Assembly (NCBI RefSeq): GCF_014200725.1
Contig: NZ_JACHCL010000001.1
Span: forward strand, 186,001 to 250,000
Length of the DNA stretch: 64,000 bases
Direction of reading: 5' to 3'
Origin: Janthinobacterium silvisoli
GTDB lineage: Bacteria > Pseudomonadota > Gammaproteobacteria > Burkholderiales > Burkholderiaceae_D
The translations under genes and the position numbers were made by a program. Below are positions 7,526 to 15,874 of this stretch, in pieces. Within the stretch, counting starts at the first letter, position 1. Each line of letters starts with the position of its first letter. Below the pieces are notes generated by a model. The model ran no database searches, had not been told where the DNA came from, and was given only the letters and a program-made list of their open reading frames with translations.

Positions 7526-8641
7526 ATGGATCTCACCACGTTTCATTCTCTGATGGGCGGCCCGCTGCGCTCCGCCCTGACCGTGCTGGTTTCTGCGCTA
7601 CTGGTCACTCTGGTCGCCATCGGCGTACACCGCGCCGGCATCAGCTTGCTGAAAAGGCTGGCCAATGGCCGCCCTTTTACTACCACTGTTACGCGCGTGG
7701 CGTTTCGTTCCAGCCAGCTGTGCGTGGTCATTTTCGGCTTGCGCATGGTGCTGGCCGGGGCGCCGGATGACACGCCGGGCCTGGTTGCCATGTCGCACCT
7801 GGCCAATGTGGCGCTGATCGTCGGCCTGACCTGGCTGGCCATGCAATGCATACAGTCGCTGAGCATCACTATTTCTGACATCAATCCGGTCGACATGGCT
7901 GACAATATCCGGGCGCGGCGGTTGATCACGCAAGCCCGCGTGCTCACGCGCAGCGCGCATGCGGTGGTGGTCATGCTGGGGATTTCCTTCGTGCTGCTGA
8001 CCTTGCCTGGCGCGCGCCAGATCGGCGCCAGCCTGCTGGCCTCGGCCGGCGTGGCGGGCCTGGTGGCCGGTATCGCGGCGCGTCCCGTACTGGGCAATTT
8101 CATTGCGGGGCTGCAAATCGCTTTTTCGCAGCCTATTCGCATCGATGACGTGCTGATCGTCAATGGCGAATGGGGCAAGGTCGAGGAAATCAAGGGCACT
8201 TATGTGGTGGTGCGCGTGTGGGATGAGCGCCGCCTGATCGTGCCGCTACAATGGTTTATAGAAAATCCATTCGAGAACTGGACCCACAGTTCCACGATGC
8301 TGCACGGCACCGTGTTTCTGTGGCTGGACTTCAGCATCCCGCTCGAACCGCTGCGCGCGGAACTGAGGCGTATCTGCGAAGCCGCGCCCCAGTGGGATGG
8401 CCGCGCCTGCACGGTGGTCGCATTCGACGCCAATGAACGGGCCATGCGCGTGCGCTTCCTGGTCACCGCAGAGAATTCGGACGAGGTGTTTGCCTTGCGC
8501 TACCTGGTGCGCGAACAGATGCTGGCATTTATTACGGCCAACTATCCGCATGGCTTGCCGCGCGTGCGCGCCACGCATGATCCGATCAGCATGCAAGATA
8601 TGCAGGCAGAAAACGACAAGGTTTCGTTCGAGAAAGCCTGA
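7526..8641 (+). CDS. Mechanosensitive ion channel, MscS family
   Basis: 371 residues. Several N-terminal membrane helices are followed by the pore helix and beta domain signature of MscS: GASLLASAGVAGLVAGIAAR, then a segment with IAFSQPIRIDDVLIVNGEWGKVEEI and RVWDERRLIVPLQWF. The family opens under membrane tension to release solutes on hypo-osmotic shock. GGAG stands before the ATG at 7526. It is followed after 85 bases by a cation/proton antiporter in the same direction, so the two may form an osmotic and ion homeostasis unit, although a hairpin separates them. Confidence 0.9.
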   Translation: MDLTTFHSLMGGPLRSALTVLVSALLVTLVAIGVHRAGISLLKRLANGRPFTTTVTRVAFRSSQLCVVIFGLRMVLAGAPDDTPGLVAMSHLANVALIVGLTWLAMQCIQSLSITISDINPVDMADNIRARRLITQARVLTRSAHAVVVMLGISFVLLTLPGARQIGASLLASAGVAGLVAGIAARPVLGNFIAGLQIAFSQPIRIDDVLIVNGEWGKVEEIKGTYVVVRVWDERRLIVPLQWFIENPFENWTHSSTMLHGTVFLWLDFSIPLEPLRAELRRICEAAPQWDGRACTVVAFDANERAMRVRFLVTAENSDEVFALRYLVREQMLAFITANYPHGLPRVRATHDPISMQDMQAENDKVSFEKA

Positions 8642-8656
8642 AGCCAGCTGAAAACC

Positions 8657-8687
8657 AGCGGCGCGCTGCCTATCTCGACGCGCCGCT
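8657..8687. terminator. GC-rich hairpin between MscS and antiporter genes
   Basis: A nine-pair stem AGCGGCGCG (8657-8665) / CGCGCCGCT (8679-8687) with a 13-base loop lies between the two genes. There is no T run, so it could be a weak terminator or an mRNA-stabilising hairpin. Confidence 0.4.
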
Positions 8688-8726
8688 AGAATGAATCGCC
8701 TGCATTCACCCGAGAAAGGCTGGTCC

Positions 8727-10022
8727 ATGAGCATCACTGCCTGGTTCATCCTGATCGGCTGCCTGATGCTGGCGCGCGGTCTGGCCGCCACCAGCATCGC
8801 CCGCCTGCCATTCACCTCGGCCATGGCCTATCTGGGCGTAGGTTTGCTGCTGGGCCCGATGTTCCTGGGCCTGTTTTCCATTGATCTGATCAAGCAGGCG
8901 CCGCTGCTGGAAACCTTGACGGAAATCGCCGTCCTCATTTCCCTGTTTTCCGCTGGCGTCAAGATGCCGGTACCGTTCAGCCTGGCCCGCTGGCTGCCTT
9001 CGCTGCGCCTGGCCTGGCTGTCGATGGCACTCTCCGTTGCGCTGGTGGCCGCGTTCTCATACTGGGTGCTGGGTTTGCCGCTGGGCGCCGGCGTGCTGCT
9101 CGGTGCAATCCTGGCGCCCACCGACCCGGTGCTGGCCACCGATGTGCAAGTGCGCCGCGCCGGCGACAGCGACCATCTGCGCTTTACCCTCACCTGCGAA
9201 GCGGGTATGAACGATGGCACGGGTTTTCCTTTCGTGATGCTGGGCCTGGGCCTGCTGGGCCTGCATGAGCTGGGCGACCATGGAATCCGCTGGGTCTGGC
9301 ACGACTTGCTGTGGGCCAGCGCGGCCGCGATAGCCCTGGGCATCGCCGGTGGCGCGCTGCTGGCCTGGCTGGGGTGGCAATTGCGCGGCAAGGCCCCGAA
9401 ACATGAAGTGCTGGATGACCTGGCGGGCCTGGGCTTGATCGCGCTGGTGTATGGCCTGGCCGACGCCATGCAGGCCTGGGGTTTCCTGGCTGTCTTCTTT
9501 GCCGGCGTGGCCTTGCGCCAGACCGAGCTGGTGCTGGCCGGCGCGCCGAAGGACAGGCAAGGCTTGCTGCAGGCCGAGGAAGTGCACGCCAGTTCAGCCG
9601 CCAAGCCCGCAGAGCAGGAAGTGCCCCTGACCGTCAGCGGCGAGGCGCTGGTGTTCAAGGAACATCTGGAACGGCTGTCCGAACTGACCCTGGTGCTGCT
9701 GCTGGGCGGCGCCATCAGCGCGGCAGCCTGGAACTGGCGCTCATGGGCCATGGGGCTGTTCCTGTTGCTGGTGGCGCGTCCCTGCAGCGTCATGCTGGGT
9801 TTGCTAGCATCCGGCACCAGCCTGCGCCTGCGCGGGCTGGCCGCGTGGTTCGGCGTGCGCGGTATCGGTTCCGTGTATTACCTGTGCTACGCCATCCACC
9901 ATGGCCTGCCGCCTGCGCTGGCGGGTGAACTGAGCAGCATCACCATCGTCGTCGTGATGTTGTCCATCATCATGCATGGTCTCAGTGTCAAACCGCTGCT
10001 TGACCGTTACTGGCACAATTGA
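8727..10022 (+). CDS. Cation/proton antiporter, CPA1 (NhaP-type)
   Basis: 431 residues from the ATG at 8727, which has GAGAAAGG eight bases upstream; an upstream in-frame ATG at 8691 lacks such a site. About twelve hydrophobic helices are visible. Family hallmarks are GAILAPTDPVLATDV (about residues 126-140) and the acidic pair region EAGMNDGTGFPFVML (about 161-175), where the Asp takes part in cation and proton exchange. A soluble loop (about 275-315, with APKDRQGLLQAEEVHASS) interrupts the helices. The protein should exchange Na+ or K+ for protons at the inner membrane. It follows the MscS gene. Confidence 0.85.
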   Translation: MSITAWFILIGCLMLARGLAATSIARLPFTSAMAYLGVGLLLGPMFLGLFSIDLIKQAPLLETLTEIAVLISLFSAGVKMPVPFSLARWLPSLRLAWLSMALSVALVAAFSYWVLGLPLGAGVLLGAILAPTDPVLATDVQVRRAGDSDHLRFTLTCEAGMNDGTGFPFVMLGLGLLGLHELGDHGIRWVWHDLLWASAAAIALGIAGGALLAWLGWQLRGKAPKHEVLDDLAGLGLIALVYGLADAMQAWGFLAVFFAGVALRQTELVLAGAPKDRQGLLQAEEVHASSAAKPAEQEVPLTVSGEALVFKEHLERLSELTLVLLLGGAISAAAWNWRSWAMGLFLLLVARPCSVMLGLLASGTSLRLRGLAAWFGVRGIGSVYYLCYAIHHGLPPALAGELSSITIVVVMLSIIMHGLSVKPLLDRYWHN

Positions 10023-10131
10023 AGCGGCATTTGCACCGGCCTTTTCTGAAATGTTGCTAATATAGTCAAATCGCCCTTGTGCAGAAGGGCGAACGCAATC
10101 ATCGACAGTTACAGCAAGGAAAACAAACCAT

Positions 10132-11343
10132 ATGAAACGTAGAAGCGTGCTGGGACTGGGCGTCTCGCTGGCCCTGCTGCAGGCCGGCTGCGCCAGCAAT
10201 ACCGTCAATTCCGCCCATCTGGCCTGGGAAAAAGAATTCGACGCCTTCATGCTTGACGGCCTGGCGAAAACGGAAACACCGGGCATGAGCGTGGCAGTGG
10301 TGCGTGGCGACAATACCCTCTTCGCACGCGGCTATGGCTGGGCCGATATCGAGGCAGGCAAAAAAGTCGATGCCGACACGGTATTTCATATCGCCGACGC
10401 CAGCAAGATCGTTACCGCCACAGCCATCATGATGCTGCTGGAGCAAGGCGGATTCCAGCTCGACGACAAGGTGTCAGCCTATCTGGATTTCCCCATGATG
10501 CATCCGAAGTTTCCCGATGTAGCAATTACCTTCCGCCATTTGCTGACGCATACTTCCGGCATTTCCGACGTTGTATATGACAAGACCAGGGCGTTTGCCG
10601 TGCAGGGCGATCCACGCCTGCCCCTGCGCGATTTCCTGACCGGTTATCTGTCGCGTGGCGGCGCCTGGTACGACGCGGAGCTGTCATTTGCGGCCCGTCC
10701 CGGGACGGAATGGCGCTACAGCAATGTCGGCATCGCCTTGCTCGGTTACCTGGTGAGCCGGATCAAGCCCGATGGCTTCGATGCCTATACGCGCACCCGG
10801 CTGTTCGAGCCGCTGGAGATGGACCATACGGCCTGGAGTCTTGCCAGACTGCCACCCGGCACGGTGCTCGCCCAGCCGTATGCCGACAAGGATCCCGGCG
10901 TGCAATTGCTGCCACCCGTCGGTTATCCGGACTGGCCCGCAGGCTTGCTGCGCACTTCGGCGCATGACTTTGCGCGCTTCCTGGCCATCTTCAGCAATGG
11001 CGGCAAGGCCGATGGCGAGCGTTATCTGCAGGAAGCCACCGTGCAAGCGTTTCTGGCGCCGCAAGCGGCGTCCATGCCAGCGGCCATGCTGGCCACCGAC
11101 CCATCGCTGCGCCAGGCACTGGTGTGGCAGTTGCGCGACCTCGATGGCGCGCCCGTGGCCGGCCACAGCGGCAACGCCCCCGGCGCCGCGTCCATCGTCT
11201 GTGTGGACCGGGCCAGCAAGACGGCCGTATTGGCCTTCGCCAACATCAGCGCTGACCGCGAATTTCGCAGTTTCCAGAAAGACGTGGTGAAGCGGCTGCT
11301 GGCCTATGGCACAGGCAGCGCCGCGGCGAAGGTTCAGGCTTAG
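10132..11343 (+). CDS. Beta-lactamase-fold (class C/PBP-like) lipoprotein with altered nucleophile motif
   Basis: 403 residues. The N-terminus is a lipoprotein signal with lipobox LQAGC (Cys20). The rest is the class C beta-lactamase/esterase fold (Pfam Beta-lactamase type). The usual SxxK motif should be in FHIADASKIVTAT, but the residue three before Lys92 is Asp89, not Ser. The second motif is intact (Tyr196-Ser-Asn in RYSNVG), as is the third (His345-Ser-Gly in AGHSGNAPG). Ser91 lies one residue before the Lys and is not in the normal register. So the protein is either a non-catalytic homologue or uses another nucleophile. AAGGA precedes the ATG. It ends next to a convergent YkvA gene. Confidence 0.85.
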   Translation: MKRRSVLGLGVSLALLQAGCASNTVNSAHLAWEKEFDAFMLDGLAKTETPGMSVAVVRGDNTLFARGYGWADIEAGKKVDADTVFHIADASKIVTATAIMMLLEQGGFQLDDKVSAYLDFPMMHPKFPDVAITFRHLLTHTSGISDVVYDKTRAFAVQGDPRLPLRDFLTGYLSRGGAWYDAELSFAARPGTEWRYSNVGIALLGYLVSRIKPDGFDAYTRTRLFEPLEMDHTAWSLARLPPGTVLAQPYADKDPGVQLLPPVGYPDWPAGLLRTSAHDFARFLAIFSNGGKADGERYLQEATVQAFLAPQAASMPAAMLATDPSLRQALVWQLRDLDGAPVAGHSGNAPGAASIVCVDRASKTAVLAFANISADREFRSFQKDVVKRLLAYGTGSAAAKVQA

Positions 11344-11345
11344 CT

Positions 11346-11738
11346 TCAGGCGCCGAACCAGTCACCGAGTTTCTCCGTGGCGCGCTGTTTCACATCAGCT
11401 GTGATATAGCTAGCAACAGTGGCGACGGCGGCGGCCAGCACAGCCAGGTCGTCGGCGTAACCGATGACGGGGGTGATATCGGGAATGGCGTCGATGGGAG
11501 AGATGAAATAGCCGAGTGCGCCGTAGATGGCGGTCTTGGCCCATAGGGGCGTATTGGGTTGTTGCGCGGCGTAATACAGCCACAGCGCTTTTTCGATGAC
11601 TTCGCGGCCGGCCGTCTTCGCGAACTTGACGACCTTGTCCCAGAAACTGTCATCGGTATATTTTTTTTCGTATTGCGGCTGTGCTCCCTGCGCCTGCTGC
11701 ACATGGTCTTGTTCCAGATTATTTTTTCTGCGAAACAT
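11346..11738 (-). CDS. YkvA family (DUF1232) protein
   Basis: 130 residues from the ATG at 11738, chosen for GGAG at a good distance; a longer upstream reading has no support. The core WAKTAIYGALGYFISPIDAIPDITP and YADDLAVLAAAV is the DUF1232 signature. It forms two short membrane-associated helices around SPIDxIPD. The biochemical role of the family is not known. The N-terminal part is charged (FRRKNNLEQDHVQQ). It is convergent with the lipoprotein gene, with only two bases between stops. Confidence 0.85.
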   Translation of the reverse strand: MFRRKNNLEQDHVQQAQGAQPQYEKKYTDDSFWDKVVKFAKTAGREVIEKALWLYYAAQQPNTPLWAKTAIYGALGYFISPIDAIPDITPVIGYADDLAVLAAAVATVASYITADVKQRATEKLGDWFGA

Positions 11739-11839
11739 CGGTGACTCCGGTTGCCGTCCAAGGCCTGACAGGGCGCACAGTAGCACAAGATCGGCCTTGC
11801 GCACAGCACGCCAGCAAGGCCGGCACGTTAGGATGAAAT

Positions 11840-12928
11840 ATGGAAACAGCGATCTCGACCAGCACAATATCCACAACGCCGTCCGCGCCAGCGACTGCCC
11901 GCTGCGCCGGGCTGCGCTATGTGGACGACCAGCAGCCCGGCATCCATCGCCAGGGCGCGCCGGGCAAGTTTTATTATCTGGGCACCGATGGCGAGCGCCT
12001 GCACGATGAAAATATCCTGGCGCGTATCCAGGCGCTGGCCATACCGCCGGCCTGGACCGATGTATGGATATGCGCGCGCGCCAACGGGCATTTGCAGGCG
12101 ACCGGCCACGATGCGCGGGGACGCAAGCAATACCTCTACCACACGCGCTGGCGCAAGCTGCGCGACGCCGCCAAGTATGAGCATATGCTCAGCTTTGGCC
12201 GCGCCCTGCCCGCCATCCGCCGCGCCGTCGATGCTGGCATGAAACTACCGGGCCTGCCCCGTGAAAAAATACTGGCCACCATCGTGCACTTGCTGGAATT
12301 GACGATGATGCGCATCGGTAACGAAGAATATGCGCGCACCAACAAATCCTTCGGCCTGACCACCTTGCGCACGCGCCACGTCAATGTGGACGGCAGTACC
12401 GTGCAATTTCACTTTCGCGGCAAGAGCGGCGTACACCACGATATCGAACTGAGCGACCGGCGCGTGGCGCGCATCATTGCCCGCAGTAATGAATTGCCGG
12501 GGCAGGAACTGTTTCAGTATCTCGATGAAGACGGCCAGCGCCACGCCATCGATTCAGGCGACGTCAACGACTATCTGCGCGAGATTACAGGCGAGGACTA
12601 CACGGCCAAGGATTTCCGCACCTGGTCGGGCACCTTGCTGGCCGCGCTGGCGCTCGATGAATTCGAGAAAGTCGATTCCGAAGCGCAAGCCAAGAAAAAT
12701 ATCGTGCAAGCGATCGAATCGGTGGCCAAAAAACTGGGCAACACCCCCTCGATTTGCCGCAAATGCTATGTGCACCCGGCCATACTGGACGCCTATCTCG
12801 ACGGCACCTTGCTGAAAGGCTTGCGCGCACGAGCAAAACAGCAACTGGAAGAAGACTTGCACGCGCTGTCGCCGGAAGAAGCCGCGGTCCTCGCTCTGTT
12901 GCAACGGCGGCTGCAGAAAGCGGCTTAG
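11840..12928 (+). CDS. DNA topoisomerase IB (eukaryotic/poxvirus type)
   Basis: 362 residues. The N-terminal domain starts near residue 15 (RCAGLRYVDDQQPGIHRQ) with the family block IPPAWTDVWICARANGHLQATGHDARGRKQY. The catalytic part has MMRIGNEEYARTNKSFGLTTL (first Arg region), HVNVDGSTVQFHFRGKSG, and the nucleophile block CRKCYVHP with Tyr310. The enzyme relaxes supercoils through a 3'-phosphotyrosine intermediate without ATP. Bacterial copies occur in several proteobacteria beside topoisomerase I. The ATG at 11840 follows AGGA. The stop abuts directly on the stop of the convergent MgtC gene. Confidence 0.92.
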   Translation: METAISTSTISTTPSAPATARCAGLRYVDDQQPGIHRQGAPGKFYYLGTDGERLHDENILARIQALAIPPAWTDVWICARANGHLQATGHDARGRKQYLYHTRWRKLRDAAKYEHMLSFGRALPAIRRAVDAGMKLPGLPREKILATIVHLLELTMMRIGNEEYARTNKSFGLTTLRTRHVNVDGSTVQFHFRGKSGVHHDIELSDRRVARIIARSNELPGQELFQYLDEDGQRHAIDSGDVNDYLREITGEDYTAKDFRTWSGTLLAALALDEFEKVDSEAQAKKNIVQAIESVAKKLGNTPSICRKCYVHPAILDAYLDGTLLKGLRARAKQQLEEDLHALSPEEAAVLALLQRRLQKAA

Positions 12929-13618
12929 TTATTCGTGCGTGCCTGAATCGGGATCTTTCACCTGCAACACGCCTTCCACCGCTTCCAGGCGTTTCTGCAA
13001 AGCCAGCAGTTGCACCGGCGTCACCCTGCCAAACGTGATCACGATATCGTCGAGTTGCGGCGCGCTGTCTTTTTGGCGGATCACGAATTGCTGCACCCGC
13101 GTGGTGCCGGCGCCCAGCGCCTCATGCAGTTTATCGAGTGACAGCGCGTCGCGCTCAGCCGTGATCAGCAAGTCGCGCTTTTGCCGGCTGCCCATGAAAT
13201 GCTGCTCCAGCGGCTTGATGCCCGCCAAAATAATCAGGATGATAATGGTGGCCGCTACGGCCGGCGTGTACAAGCCGCCGCCCACGGCAAGGCCGATGCC
13301 GGCCACCGACCAGACGCTGGCCGCCGTCGTCAAGCCGCGCACGATCTCGCCGCGCGCCAGGATCGCGCCGGCGCCCAGGAAACCGATGCCCGACACCACT
13401 TGCGCCGCCATCCGCGACGGGTCCAAGGTCACGCCATTACCCAGCACGTCGCTGAAACCGTAGGCCGAGACGATCATGATCAGGGTCGAGCCCACGCACA
13501 CCAGCATATGCGTACGCAAGCCCGCCACCCAGGCCAGCCGTTCGCGTTCATAGCCGATCGCGCTGCCCAGCAAGGCAGAAAACACCAGCCGTCCCACCAA
13601 TTCCCATTCCGTTGCCAT
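12929..13618 (-). CDS. MgtC/SapB family inner-membrane protein
   Basis: 229 residues from the ATG at 13618, preceded by AGGAG; an in-frame start ten codons further out lacks support. The membrane part carries the family signature SALLGSAIGYERERL, GLRTHMLVCVGSTLIM, then GIGFLGAGAI and TTAASVWSVAGIGLAVG (about residues 10-140). A C-terminal soluble ACT-like region (about 150-229) follows. MgtC proteins are linked to growth at low magnesium and, in some species, control of F-type ATPase; family members without virulence role are common. The gene is convergent with topoisomerase IB. Confidence 0.88.
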   Translation of the reverse strand: MATEWELVGRLVFSALLGSAIGYERERLAWVAGLRTHMLVCVGSTLIMIVSAYGFSDVLGNGVTLDPSRMAAQVVSGIGFLGAGAILARGEIVRGLTTAASVWSVAGIGLAVGGGLYTPAVAATIIILIILAGIKPLEQHFMGSRQKRDLLITAERDALSLDKLHEALGAGTTRVQQFVIRQKDSAPQLDDIVITFGRVTPVQLLALQKRLEAVEGVLQVKDPDSGTHE

Positions 13619-13893
13619 CGTCACTCCTGATCTTTGCCCATGGGCCACGATTCAATTTACCACGCCTGAGGCTTGCTTTCCGTGCACACGACTTGTTTGC
13701 GCTGGCTCAATCGTGCAGCCGCGCCGCACTCCTATGCTGGTTGGTTCAAAAAAGAAGAATGGCCGGCGCCGCGCAGCAGCCGGCCTGATGCATGTATCCC
13801 GTCATATGCATCGCTATGCGCCATGAGTGCCATGTCCAGTCGCGCTCTCATCTGTACCTTAGTTTCACCATCACCTACACCAAGGAGTCTGCA

Positions 13894-15594
13894 ATGAACC
13901 AACACTCGCATCAAAACAATAGTCAACGCATCGTCTTTCACGACAGCATCCTTCCCTTGCCCGAACTGCCGGGACTAGCGCCCAACGGCTTGAAACTCAA
14001 TCACGCCGGCCCCGGCAAGGACGACGCCCCCATGCTGCTGAGCTTTTCGTTTGCCTTGCCGGACGACAAGCAGGCGGCGCTGGTCAAGGCTGTGGCCGAA
14101 GGACAGCGTATCCCGTATGCCGACCAGCTGAAGGATTTTGCCACCGACCGCGCCCAATGCCAGAAACTGACGCAATGGCTGGAGCAGCAAGGCTATACCA
14201 TCGATCATGTGGCCAGCGACAACAGCACCGTCTTTGCCAAAGCCAGTGCCTCCGTGATCGAGCAGAGCCTGGGTGTCACCATGGTACATGTCACCAAGAA
14301 CGGCGTGACTTATCTTGCTGCGCGCAATGCCCCCAGCCTGCCTGCGGATATTGCCGGACAGGTGCAGGCGATCGGCGGCCTGCAGCCCTTTCGTCATGCC
14401 CGCAAGCACTCCCGCCGCATGCCCTCCATGAACCGTACCGATGCAGGCTACAAGGTCAACATCAATGGCGTGCCTGCCCCCACCAGCAATATCGACTTCG
14501 CGCCGCCCTACCTGCCACATGAAATCCGGCAAGCCTACAACGCAGACGATGCGCGGCTCACAGGGCGCGGCCAGACCATCGCCATCCTGATCGATGCAGC
14601 GCCGAACGACGCCGACCTGAGCGCCTTCTGGCAGCGCAACAACATCGCCGCGCCCGGCTCGCGCGTGTCCATCATCAACGTCAACAATACCGATCTGCCG
14701 CCGCCCGAAGGCGAGGAAACCCTGGATGTGGAATGGGCTGGCGGTATCGCCCAGGAAGCGGCCATCCACGTCTACGCCACAGGCTCGCTGCAATTTACGG
14801 CGCTGGACCGGGGCCTGGACCGCATCCTGAACGACTTGGCCGACCAACCGGGCCTGCGCCAGTTGTCGATCAGCCTGGGACTCGGTGAGAGTTACATGCA
14901 GCCGGCTGAACTGCGCACGCAAAACCTGAAATACCTGCGCCTGGCCGCCGCCGGCGTCAACGTTTTTGTCTCCAGCGGCGACGCCGGATCGAATCCGGAC
15001 AACACGGGCCACGCCTCAAATGGTCCGCTGCAGGCAGAATATCCTGCCTCGGACAACTACGTCATCGGCGTGGGCGGCACCACGCTCAAGCTGGCTGCCA
15101 GCGGCACGGTCAACGATGAAACAGGCTGGCCCGACAGTGGCGGTGGCAAAAGCGCGTATTTCGGAGCGCCCTCATGGCAAAGTGACCTGGGCGGCAAGGC
15201 CCGGCATCACCGCCTGGTGCCTGACGTGGCTCTGGCGGCCGACCCGAATACGGGCGCGCTGGTCATCCTGGGGGGGCGCGACATGCAATTTGGCGGTACC
15301 AGCTGGAGCGCCCCCGTCTGGGCCGCCTTCTGCGCCGGCATCAATGGCGCCCGGCTGGCGGCAGGCAAACAGGCGCTGACCTTCTTGCCGCCGCTGATGT
15401 ATCCGCTGCAAAAAACGGCCTGCTTCCGCGACATCACCATTGGCAATAACGGCGCCTTCGACGCCGTCAAGGGCTACGATATGGTGACGGGCCTGGGCGT
15501 GCCAGATGTCGGTGAACTGCTGAGTGCGTTGAATTCATCAAGCAAGGCAAGCCAGTCCACGAACCAGTCCGCAAGCCATTCCACCAAGCCATAA
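13894..15594 (+). CDS. Sedolisin (S53) serine-carboxyl peptidase, kumamolisin-like
   Basis: 566 residues from the ATG at 13894, preceded by AAGGAG; a longer reading is open but unsupported. Residues about 40-180 form the pro-domain (LPDDKQAALVKAVAEGQ, STVFAKASASVIEQSLGV). The catalytic domain follows: Glu274 and Asp278 in GEETLDVEW, the oxyanion Asp363 in SSGDAGS, and nucleophile Ser470 in GGTSWSAPVW. A C-terminal calcium-site region (GAFDAVKGYDMVTGLGVPD) is present. These enzymes cleave proteins at acid pH after self-removal of the pro-domain. No signal peptide is visible, so export would need another route. A Ser-rich tail (SSSKASQSTNQSASHS) ends the protein. Confidence 0.92.
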   Translation: MNQHSHQNNSQRIVFHDSILPLPELPGLAPNGLKLNHAGPGKDDAPMLLSFSFALPDDKQAALVKAVAEGQRIPYADQLKDFATDRAQCQKLTQWLEQQGYTIDHVASDNSTVFAKASASVIEQSLGVTMVHVTKNGVTYLAARNAPSLPADIAGQVQAIGGLQPFRHARKHSRRMPSMNRTDAGYKVNINGVPAPTSNIDFAPPYLPHEIRQAYNADDARLTGRGQTIAILIDAAPNDADLSAFWQRNNIAAPGSRVSIINVNNTDLPPPEGEETLDVEWAGGIAQEAAIHVYATGSLQFTALDRGLDRILNDLADQPGLRQLSISLGLGESYMQPAELRTQNLKYLRLAAAGVNVFVSSGDAGSNPDNTGHASNGPLQAEYPASDNYVIGVGGTTLKLAASGTVNDETGWPDSGGGKSAYFGAPSWQSDLGGKARHHRLVPDVALAADPNTGALVILGGRDMQFGGTSWSAPVWAAFCAGINGARLAAGKQALTFLPPLMYPLQKTACFRDITIGNNGAFDAVKGYDMVTGLGVPDVGELLSALNSSSKASQSTNQSASHSTKP

Positions 15595-15607
15595 ACTAGC
15601 TAGCGCC

Positions 15608-15635
15608 GGCGATACCCCAGTGTCGGGGTATCGCC
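15608..15635 (+). terminator. Perfect hairpin after the sedolisin gene
   Basis: An eleven-pair perfect stem GGCGATACCCC (15608-15618) / GGGGTATCGCC (15625-15635) with loop AGTGTC lies just after the sedolisin stop, with additional GCTAG/CTAGC pairing outside it. No T run follows. It is probably a terminator or 3' mRNA-protecting structure. The rest of the gap to 15874 holds the MFS promoter. Confidence 0.6.
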
Positions 15636-15874
15636 TAGCACACTATGTTTTATCTGAATCCTTACTTCTTGTAACAAACGGGACATATGGCAAGCAAAAA
15701 AAACGCACACATCGGTATTGCGCCGCGTAAATAATGCGTATGCTGGCGGTATCGGATCAGCTTGCACAGCACTCTCGACGAAAATAGGCCGGGAGCCATC
15801 GGCGTGCGCGTGCGGCGGGCCACAAGCAAGGCAGATTCTTTTCCCTATCCCCCAAAAAAGCGAGACAAGCACAC

